Shown: positions 38,982 to 51,310 of the stretch, one piece after another
Numbering within the stretch: the stretch's first letter is position 1
How the letters are laid out: the number at the start of each line of letters is the position of its first letter
Assembly (NCBI GenBank): GCA_964631125.1
Contig: CAZVYN010000023.1
Coordinates: 1 to 51,310 of the forward strand
Length of the DNA: 51,310 nt
Source of the DNA: CAZVYN01 sp964631125
GTDB taxonomy: Bacteria > Eisenbacteria > RBG-16-71-46 > CAIMUX01
Direction of reading: 5' to 3'
The notes under the pieces: generated by a model
What the model saw: the letters and a program-made list of their open reading frames with translations, nothing else
The model's database searches: none
Told to the model about the DNA's origin: nothing
Program-made: the position numbers and the translations under genes

Positions 38982-40385
38982 ATGACCCGTCGGAGCTGGG
39001 CCGAACCCTGGAAGATCAAGGTCGTCGAGCCGATCCACATGACGACCGCCGTCGATCGCGAGCGGCACATCCGCGCAGCCGGCTATAACACCTTCCTCCT
39101 GCGCTCCGAAGATGTGTACATTGATCTGCTGACCGATTCGGGCACGAACGCCATGTCCGACCGGCAGTGGGCGGGCATGATGATGGGCGACGAGGCGTAC
39201 GCCGGCTCGCGCAATTACTACGCGCTGGAGCGCGCGGTGCGTGAGTTCTATGGATTCCCGCACCTCATCCCGACGCATCAGGGACGCGGGGCCGAGAACA
39301 TCCTCTCGAAGATCCTGATCAAGCCGGGAGATCATGTGCCCGGCAACATGTATTTCACGACGACGCGAGTGCATCAGGAGCTCGCCGGCGCGACGTTCCA
39401 CGACGTCATCATCGACGAGGCGCACGACGCGTCGGCGGAACACCCGTTCAAGGGCGACGTCGACCTCGACAAGCTCGACGCGCTGGTGCGCGAGGTCGGC
39501 GCGGAGCGCGTGCCGTACATCTCTGTCGCCGCCACGGTCAACTTGGCCGGCGGCCAGCCGATCCAGCTCTCCAACCTGCGGCGTGTCGCCGAGTACTGCC
39601 AAGAGCGCGGGATCCGCGTGATCCTCGATGCGACGCGCGCGGTCGAGAACGCGTGGTTCATCCAGCAGCGCGAGCCGGGCATGCGCGGATCTACGGTCGC
39701 GGCGATCCTGAAGTTGATGTGCGACTGCGTCGACGGCGCGACGATGTCGGGCAAGAAGGACTCGCTGGTCAATATCGGCGGCTGGCTCGGGCTGCGCGAT
39801 GACTCGCTGGCGCAACAGGCGCGAGGTCTCGTCGTCGTCTACGAGGGGCTGCACACCTACGGCGGTCTGGCGGGACGCGACATGGAGGCGATGGCGATCG
39901 GCATCGGCGAGTCGGTCGAGCAAGACCATATCCACAGTCGGATCGGGCAGGTGCACTATCTCGGGCAACGACTCATCGACGCTGGCGTCCCGGTGGTGCG
40001 CCCCTTGGGCGGCCACGCGGTCTTCCTGGACGCGGCCGCGATCCTCTCGCACCTCCCGCGCGAGCAGTTTCCGGCGCAAGCGTTGGCCGCCGCGCTCTAT
40101 CTGGAGTCCGGCGTCCGGTCGATGGAGCGCGGCGCCGTCTCGGCGGGCCGTGATCCGAAGACGGGGGAGAATCGCTATCCATCGCTGGAGCTGGTCCGTC
40201 TCACGATTCCGCGGCGCGTCTACACGCAGGCGCACATGGACGTGGTGACGGAAAGCGTGATGGAGGTGTTTGCGGCACGCGCTCAGGTCAAGGGGCTGCG
40301 CTTCACCTACGAGCCGGAGCTACTGCGGTTTTTCCAGGCGCGGTTCGAGGAGTGCGAGGACGGCGCGGTCGCGGCTAGCGCTTGA
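38982..40385 (+). CDS. tpl: Tyrosine phenol-lyase
   Basis: The ATG at 38982 follows a GGAGAG-like site. The 467-residue protein matches the beta-tyrosinase of Citrobacter over its whole length (YIDLLTDSGTNAMSD, WAGMMMGDEAYAGSRNYYAL, LIPTHQGRGAEN). The PLP lysine is Lys259 in TMSGKKDSLVNIGG. Diagnostic residues are those of tyrosine phenol-lyase: Thr in MYFTTTR, Arg in SMERGAVSAG, and Phe in LLRFFQARF, where tryptophanase has Asp, Ile and His. It converts tyrosine to phenol, pyruvate and ammonia. It follows tryptophanase after 12 bases, and its end overlaps that of the O-methyltransferase by 11 bases. Confidence 0.93.
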   Translation: MTRRSWAEPWKIKVVEPIHMTTAVDRERHIRAAGYNTFLLRSEDVYIDLLTDSGTNAMSDRQWAGMMMGDEAYAGSRNYYALERAVREFYGFPHLIPTHQGRGAENILSKILIKPGDHVPGNMYFTTTRVHQELAGATFHDVIIDEAHDASAEHPFKGDVDLDKLDALVREVGAERVPYISVAATVNLAGGQPIQLSNLRRVAEYCQERGIRVILDATRAVENAWFIQQREPGMRGSTVAAILKLMCDCVDGATMSGKKDSLVNIGGWLGLRDDSLAQQARGLVVVYEGLHTYGGLAGRDMEAMAIGIGESVEQDHIHSRIGQVHYLGQRLIDAGVPVVRPLGGHAVFLDAAAILSHLPREQFPAQALAAALYLESGVRSMERGAVSAGRDPKTGENRYPSLELVRLTIPRRVYTQAHMDVVTESVMEVFAARAQVKGLRFTYEPELLRFFQARFEECEDGAVAASA

Positions 40386-41037
40386 GCGCCAAAGTCAGTC
40401 CATCGCCCACCGGCAACATCGAGAGGGAGACGCGCTCGTCGCGATGCAGGAAGCTGTTCAGTTCCCGGATCGCCTCAGTGTCGGCGTCTTTCACCTCGGG
40501 ATCGGCCACGCGTCCCGACCAGAGGGTGTTGTCGACCGCGATGAGCCCTCCGCGTCGCACCAGTTGGAGAGAGCGTTCGTAGTAGGCGAGGTAGTTCGCC
40601 TTGTCGGCATCGATGAACGCGAAGTCGAAGCTCCCGGCCCGGCCGTCGGCCAGCAACTGGTCGAGCGTTTCGACCGCCGGCGCCAGGCGCAGATCGATCT
40701 TGCCTGCGACGCCCGCGCGCTCCCAGAAGCCGCGCGCGACCTCGGTCCACTCCTTGCTCACGTCGCAGGCGACGATGCTGCCGTCGGACGGGAGCGCGAG
40801 CGCGACGCTGAGGGAGCTGTACCCGGTGAAGACGCCGACTTCGAGGCAACGCCGAGCGCCCAGCAACTGGACCAAGAGCGCCATGAACTGCCCCTGCTCC
40901 GGCGAGATCTGCATCCGCCCCATCGGCAGCGTCGCCGTCGTCTCGCGCAACTCGCGCATCAGATCGGTTTCGCGGACCGAGTTGTTCAGAAGATAGGCGC
41001 GCAGCGCTTCGGGGAGACCGAACGACGTCGTGGACAT
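40375..41037 (-). CDS. Class I SAM-dependent O-methyltransferase (catechol/caffeoyl-CoA type)
   Basis: The start ending at 41037 gives 220 residues; a longer frame would include the GATCGGTGC repeat and is unlikely. Family motifs are SPEQGQFMALLVQLLGARR, LEVGVFTGYSSLSVALAL, FAFIDADKANYLAYYE and LIAVDNTLWSGRV. The Asp and Asn residues in IDADK and VDNTLW would bind the divalent metal used by this branch. Substrates are usually catechols or phenolic hydroxyls. Its position tail to tail with tyrosine phenol-lyase, which releases phenol, is suggestive but no more. The two stop regions overlap by 11 bases. Confidence 0.92.
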   Translation of the reverse strand: MSTTSFGLPEALRAYLLNNSVRETDLMRELRETTATLPMGRMQISPEQGQFMALLVQLLGARRCLEVGVFTGYSSLSVALALPSDGSIVACDVSKEWTEVARGFWERAGVAGKIDLRLAPAVETLDQLLADGRAGSFDFAFIDADKANYLAYYERSLQLVRRGGLIAVDNTLWSGRVADPEVKDADTEAIRELNSFLHRDERVSLSMLPVGDGLTLALKR

Positions 41038-41060
41038 GCTTCCTGCTCTTTCTCTGGTTC

Positions 41061-41087
41061 GATCGGTGCGATCGGTGCGATCGGTGA
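41061..41087. repeat. Three 9-base tandem copies of GATCGGTGC
   Basis: GATCGGTGC occurs twice exactly and once with the last base changed, immediately upstream of the O-methyltransferase start on the minus strand. It is probably a slippage product in the promoter region; a regulatory effect is possible but unproven. Confidence 0.7.
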
Positions 41088-41172
41088 CATCAGCGTGAAC
41101 GGCGGGGCGCTCACTATAGTCCAGCATCCGGATCGCGACGAATCTCGCGTGACCGGGTAGTCTGTCCGTCGC

Positions 41173-43944
<2,772 letters not shown>

Positions 43945-44106
43945 CTCACGCCTCCCGCGACCGACGGTGGGCGCCGCCACGAATGTAGACGCGGGAGTCG
44001 TGTTTCCGGCCTCAGAAGTCAAACCAGACTCCGGCGAAAACAGGCGCGCGGATCTATGCTGCGAGTGAGGCAGATCTGCCGAGATCGCAACTCGTAGGAG
44101 GCCGAC

Positions 44107-47679
<3,573 letters not shown>

Positions 47680-47689
47680 GGCAAACTCG

Positions 47690-48691
47690 ATGGATCTCTC
47701 GACCAGCTATCTTGGCCTGAAGCTCGCGCATCCGCTCATGTGCGGCGCCTCGCCGCTCGTGGACGACATGGACATGGTGCGACGGTTGGAGGATGCCGGT
47801 TCGGCGGCGATCGTGATGCACTCGCTCTTCGAAGAGCAGATCGAAGACGAGAAGTCCGAGCAACTCGTCGGCGTGGAAGCGCACACTCTGGCGCACCGCG
47901 AGGCGCAGAGCTATTTCCCTCCCGGCGTGGACTGCGCGCTCGGACCCGACGAGTATCTCGAGCAGCTCGCGCGCATCAAGAAGGCCGTCCGTGTGCCGGT
48001 GGTCGCCTCCCTGAACGGCGCGACGCTCGGCGCCTGGCTGGAGTACGCGCGGCTGATGGAGACAGCGGGCGCCGACGCTCTGGAACTCAACCTCTACGGA
48101 GTCTCGGTCGATTCCAAGGAGCACGCGTCCGACGTGGAAGCGCGAGACGTCGCCACGGTGACGGCGCTGCGTCAATCGATCCAGATCCCGATCACGGTCA
48201 AGCTCTCTCCGCAGTACACCGCGCTTCCGTCGTTCGCCCTGGCGCTGAGCAAGGCCGGGGCGAACGGGCTCGTGCTCTTCAATCGTTACTACCAAGCCGA
48301 CATCGACCCCGAAGCGCTCGAGACCGTGCGCGTACTGCATCTGTCCGACTCGTCGGAACTGCTGCTGCGCTTGCGTTGGACGGCGATCCTGAGCCCTTGG
48401 TTCGACGGTTCGCTCGCGATCAGCGGCGGAGTCCATCGTTCGATCGACGCGGTCAAGGCGATCATGGTCGGCGCGCACGGCGTCCAACTCGTCTCTGCGC
48501 TCCTCAGGCACGGACCCGAGTATCTGAAGAGCGTGCTCGACGGACTGCGCGCCTGGATGGTCGAACACGAGTATGAATCGCTCGAGCAGATGCGCGGCAG
48601 CATGAACCACGCCCGCTGCCCCGACCCCCGCGCCTACGAGCGGGCGAACTATGTGCGTTTGCTGCAGAGTTGGCGGGGCAACGCTCGCTGA
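47690..48691 (+). CDS. Dihydroorotate dehydrogenase-like flavoprotein partnered with NifJ
   Basis: The ATG at 47690 gives 333 residues with a TIM-barrel of the PyrD/PreA type: TSYLGLKLAHPLMCGASPL, VVASLNGATLGAWLEYARL, ALELNLYGV, ITVKLSPQYT, NGLVLFNRYY and ISGGVHRSIDAVKAIMVGAH. The glycine-rich end should bind FMN phosphate. It differs from true PyrD in lacking the usual dihydroorotate-binding context and pyrimidine gene neighbours. This family commonly follows nifJ and is annotated only as dihydroorotate dehydrogenase-like. The 10-base spacing indicates co-transcription with nifJ, so a redox role with ferredoxin or pyruvate metabolism is likely but undefined. Confidence 0.9.
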   Translation: MDLSTSYLGLKLAHPLMCGASPLVDDMDMVRRLEDAGSAAIVMHSLFEEQIEDEKSEQLVGVEAHTLAHREAQSYFPPGVDCALGPDEYLEQLARIKKAVRVPVVASLNGATLGAWLEYARLMETAGADALELNLYGVSVDSKEHASDVEARDVATVTALRQSIQIPITVKLSPQYTALPSFALALSKAGANGLVLFNRYYQADIDPEALETVRVLHLSDSSELLLRLRWTAILSPWFDGSLAISGGVHRSIDAVKAIMVGAHGVQLVSALLRHGPEYLKSVLDGLRAWMVEHEYESLEQMRGSMNHARCPDPRAYERANYVRLLQSWRGNAR

Positions 48692-48781
48692 GGCGGTTGC
48701 GCAGCCGCTCCCGGCGCGCAGCTCTTCGTTCCACAACCAAACGGCTACACTTCGCCCCCGGAATCTTCCTCTGGAGGTGAG

Positions 48782-50320
48782 ATGCAGTGTCCCCGAGTGT
48801 TCACCCGTGTCACGGCGTCTTCCGCGGCGATTGCGGTGTTGTTCGCCGCCGTCGCTACCGCGTCGCCGGGAGCATTCGCCGGCATCCTCGATTCCGAGGT
48901 GAACGCCGATTTCGACGAGTTCTCGATTCCAGATCACCGGTGGCGTTCGAGCTCGGTCGCGCTGTCGGGGCAAGGCTGGTCCAACTCGAACGAGCGCGAG
49001 ACCGAGATCTGGCGCACTAGCCATTACGCCGGTGAATGCCGGGGGTACTTCGCGTGGCGTCGAGACAGCGATCGTCGCGCGCACGCGATCACCGTCTCCG
49101 GAGGTCCGGGCATTGATCGAGACCACGAACGATCCTCCTACCGGCCGGATCCGGCGGTCGGCCGAACGGACGATTGGACCAAACGTCGCCGGACGACACG
49201 AGTTGACGAGAACTGGCAGCTCGCCCTGTCGGCGCGGGAGTATCCGCGCTGGGTCGATCCGGTGGGAATCCAAGTGTCGGTGGACTTCGGCGGCCGCTAC
49301 TCGCGGAGGTCGACCAAGGAACGGCATGACGAGCGCGAACAGTTTCTCGATGGTCGTTTCCGCCATGTCCTCAGGGACATCCGAGAAAAAGGTTGGAACT
49401 ACGATCACGGAATCGACGCGTCGGCGCAGCTCGGCATCGGTCGAATTCGGGACGCCACCGGCGTCTATCAGGCGAGGCTATTGGAGGATCGCCTCCGGCG
49501 CGACGGTCGCCTCACTTCGCCTTTCAGTTCGGAAGTGCGGCACGCGCTCGCGCGACTGTTCTACCTTTCCCCTGGGTTTAACGCTGCATACTCGGCGGTG
49601 CACGATCTACCCGAGAAGGCCTTCTGGCGCGACGTGGAACGCATTCTCGTCGAGTCCGGGGCGCTCGCAGACCATCGCTTCGATGCCTACGACCTGCTGC
49701 ATGCGGCCGAGCGCATCGTGACCGCGAGCGGCCGAATCCAACGTTACAAGGGGACGTTCGTAGGTCCGGTGCTCAGATCCGAGAGTGGCCATTCCCACGA
49801 GCGCACCGACGACGGCCGTCGCCGTCAGGAGTTCCTGGATGGAAGCCTGGTGTCCGACACGGGCAACAGCAATAGCGAACGAAGGACGTACTCGCGCGAC
49901 GTCGTTTCCGCCGGAATCAGGGGCGCCTGGCATCGACCGATCGGGTTGCGCACGCAACTCGACATCGTCACGAGCGCCTTGGGTGATGTCGACGGCCTCG
50001 ACGTCGAGCGCACTTGGTTCACCGACGCGGATCTCCGCTATCTCGTCGGAGAGCGGTGGTGTTTTTCGCTGGCGGCCGAATACGGGATTGTCGCTCGCGA
50101 GGATGTCGAGAACTTCCGCGGGTGGCGCGCCGCCGCCAGCAGCCAGCTCCGCTACTACCTCGAAGACCGACTCAGCTTCGAAGCCCGGATCGACGTCTCG
50201 CACGAGAGCGTCCACGGCGAACTGCGTAGTCGAAGCAGCAACTTCCAGATCGGCATGAGCTACGACAGAGGCAGGATGTGGGCGCCTGGTTTGATCGACC
50301 CGGTCGTGCCGGTGAACTGA
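48782..50320 (+). CDS. Exported protein of unknown function, predicted outer-membrane beta-barrel
   Basis: The ATG at 48782 is directly preceded by a strong GGAGGTGAG site. The 512-residue product has a signal peptide (ASSAAIAVLFAAVATASPGAFA). It is rich in Arg, Asp, Tyr and Trp. Alternating strands (WQLALSAREYPRWVDPVGIQ, VSVDFGGRYSRRS) and a C-terminal third with barrel-like pairs (RWCFSLAAEYGIVAR, SSQLRYYLEDRLSFEARIDV) suggest a large outer-membrane barrel. The middle is more helical (KAFWRDVERILVESGALADH). I recognise no family. It stands alone after the nifJ unit. Confidence 0.75.
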   Translation: MQCPRVFTRVTASSAAIAVLFAAVATASPGAFAGILDSEVNADFDEFSIPDHRWRSSSVALSGQGWSNSNERETEIWRTSHYAGECRGYFAWRRDSDRRAHAITVSGGPGIDRDHERSSYRPDPAVGRTDDWTKRRRTTRVDENWQLALSAREYPRWVDPVGIQVSVDFGGRYSRRSTKERHDEREQFLDGRFRHVLRDIREKGWNYDHGIDASAQLGIGRIRDATGVYQARLLEDRLRRDGRLTSPFSSEVRHALARLFYLSPGFNAAYSAVHDLPEKAFWRDVERILVESGALADHRFDAYDLLHAAERIVTASGRIQRYKGTFVGPVLRSESGHSHERTDDGRRRQEFLDGSLVSDTGNSNSERRTYSRDVVSAGIRGAWHRPIGLRTQLDIVTSALGDVDGLDVERTWFTDADLRYLVGERWCFSLAAEYGIVAREDVENFRGWRAAASSQLRYYLEDRLSFEARIDVSHESVHGELRSRSSNFQIGMSYDRGRMWAPGLIDPVVPVN

Positions 50321-50409
50321 ACCGGTTCCGAACTCGACTCGCTCGGAAGATCTGCCGTGACCTCTCCGTTGCGGAGTTGGGCCAGTAAGAGCACTCCGAC
50401 GGCCCACCT

Positions 50410-51000
50410 CTAACCGAACACCTCCACCACCGTCCGGTCCAACAGCTCGAAGAGCGGATGCCCGCCGGCATCGGGCGCCAGCCCGCGCACCGCGCGGGAC
50501 ATTCCGCGGTAGTACCACTCCTGCTCGGTGCGTCCGCGACGGAAGACCTGCCAAGTCTCTTCACCGCGCTTCGCCAGTTCGGCCTGTGTGGCGCGGAGGT
50601 TGTCGGTCTTGTCGGCGGCGGCGATGAGACGGGCTTCCAATACACTCGACGTGATGGTGGTGATGGCGCGACGTTTGCGCTCCTCCCAGGGGAGGCCGTG
50701 CTCCATTTCGCTGCATGCCTCGACGAGCGCGCGGACGGTGGGGCCGAAGCGGGCTTCGAGGTCCGACGGAGTCGTGGGGGTGTCCTCCAAGACATCGTGG
50801 AGGATGCCGGCGGCGACGACCTCTTCGCGGCAGCCGTGATCGGTGAGGAGACGGCCGACCGCCAGCGGGTGCCACACATACGGGATGCCGCTGGCTTTTC
50901 GGATCTGTCCGAGATGGGCGGCGGCGGCGAACTGGATCGCGTGCGCGACGATGGCGCCGACAGTGTCGGGGGCCTCGGGATCTAGCGGGTCGAGGATCAC
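50410..51000 (-). CDS. HD-domain protein resembling the alarmone hydrolase of RelA/SpoT (MESH1-like)
   Basis: The 196-residue protein has the metal-dependent HD layout of SpoT-type ppGpp hydrolases. It begins FAAAAHLGQIRKASGIPYVWHPLAV (His29, His44; split here by pattern), then GILHDVLEDT with His68-Asp69 and the catalytic Glu72-Asp73 pair, and AAADKTDNLRA with Asp130 and Asn134 at the usual spacing. There is no synthetase, TGS or ACT domain. It is thus a stand-alone small alarmone hydrolase or related HD phosphohydrolase. It may form a unit with the membrane-protein gene 18 bases upstream on the same strand. Confidence 0.85.
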   Translation of the reverse strand: MILDPLDPEAPDTVGAIVAHAIQFAAAAHLGQIRKASGIPYVWHPLAVGRLLTDHGCREEVVAAGILHDVLEDTPTTPSDLEARFGPTVRALVEACSEMEHGLPWEERKRRAITTITSSVLEARLIAAADKTDNLRATQAELAKRGEETWQVFRRGRTEQEWYYRGMSRAVRGLAPDAGGHPLFELLDRTVVEVFG

Positions 51001-51018
51001 GAGAGGATCACAAGACGA

Positions 51019-51310
51019 TCAGTCGAACTTGCCGCGGAAGACGCGCGGGGCCAAGCGAATCGCGCGGAAGCCGACGGGACTACGGGCGGCGCGGAAGATC
51101 TCGACTGCGGCCCAGGTGAAATTGACTCCGGTGATGATGTTCCGGCTATCGGGGATGAAGAGCTGGATGATCCAGAGGACGAAGATCCCGATCGCTTCGC
51201 GCGTGGCGAAGTGCAGATTGAAGAGCAGCACCATGCCGACGATCGACTGCGAGAGTGTGAGCAAGATCTCGTGGGCCTGGAAGTCGTCGAAGATGATCTC
51301 GCGCTGCCGT
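51019..51310 (-). CDS. C-terminal end of a membrane protein, possibly a sodium/calcium exchanger (5' part outside window)
   Basis: The frame is open to the right edge of the window, so only the last 96 or so residues are visible. They contain two hydrophobic helices separated by a short loop (LTLSQSIVGMVLLFNLHF and EAIGIFVLWIIQLFIP). A soluble ending (NIITGVNFTWAAVEIFRAAR...) follows. The preceding visible residues (RQREIIFDDFQAHEILL) are charged. The helix pattern recalls the C-terminal region of long sodium:calcium antiporters, but no decisive motif is in view and other transporters are possible. Its stop is 18 bases before the HD-domain gene start, suggesting co-transcription. Confidence 0.5.
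   Translation of the reverse strand, partial: RQREIIFDDFQAHEILLTLSQSIVGMVLLFNLHFATREAIGIFVLWIIQLFIPDSRNIITGVNFTWAAVEIFRAARSPVGFRAIRLAPRVFRGKFD

Overview
The window is a GC-rich, gene-dense piece of bacterial genome, almost certainly a metagenome-type assembly because it carries a 100-N gap. No tRNA, rRNA, CRISPR array, phage gene or insertion sequence was recognised. Several secreted proteins point to an outer-membrane lineage of the wider FCB group. These are FG-GAP proteins with FlgD/T9SS-like C-terminal domains, a beta-helix protein with the '..SPC...CGPIGAFGIGC' ending, small outer-membrane barrels, and a Ser/Thr kinase fused to a TolB-like propeller. Candidatus Eisenbacteria is my best guess. 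That is inference from protein style, not a phylogenetic result.

Layout. 1-2.5 kb: two secreted beta-rich surface proteins, visibly more AT-rich than the rest. 2.6-5.4 kb: rhomboid protease, small NTPase, SMR-type transporter and HDOD protein. 5.6-9.9 kb: MoxR/DUF58/BatA operon. 10-15.4 kb: an accessory-looking stretch with a decayed amidohydrolase/TPR pseudogene, an SNF2 helicase coupled to a SWIM zinc-finger protein, and a ribbon-helix-helix/MazF toxin-antitoxin pair behind a perfect palindromic operator. 15.5-24 kb: Mfd, a histidine kinase, a DinB-like protein, a methyltransferase overlapping ada, and a PilZ protein. 24.1-26.5 kb: a divergent pair that I read as selenoneine synthase (senA) and selenosugar synthase (senB). 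26.5-31 kb: a DUF3052-like protein whose Lys-rich repeat tail broke the assembly, a GGDEF/EAL protein, and a class D sortase with its own LPxTA-type substrate. 31-37.5 kb: an APC permease, a small barrel, and a frameshifted FG-GAP/D-Ala-D-Ala carboxypeptidase fusion. 37.6-41 kb: tryptophanase and tyrosine phenol-lyase in tandem, plus an O-methyltransferase. 41.2-51.3 kb: Ser/Thr kinase, pyruvate:ferredoxin oxidoreductase with a dihydroorotate-dehydrogenase-like partner, an unknown barrel protein, an alarmone-hydrolase-like HD protein, and the end of a membrane protein.

How the parts fit. Tryptophanase and tyrosine phenol-lyase release pyruvate and ammonia from aromatic amino acids. NifJ, with its partner, can oxidise pyruvate to acetyl-CoA and reduced ferredoxin, and the APC permease nearby could supply amino acids. 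SenAB would build the selenium analogue of ergothioneine, provided selenophosphate synthetase and hercynine synthesis are encoded elsewhere. The sortase and its substrate form a self-contained cell-surface module. PilZ and GGDEF/EAL proteins indicate c-di-GMP signalling. The most interesting items are senAB, the Gram-negative sortase pair, the SNF2-SWIM-TA block, the aromatic amino acid lyase tandem, and the carboxypeptidase fusion with its single-base frameshift.
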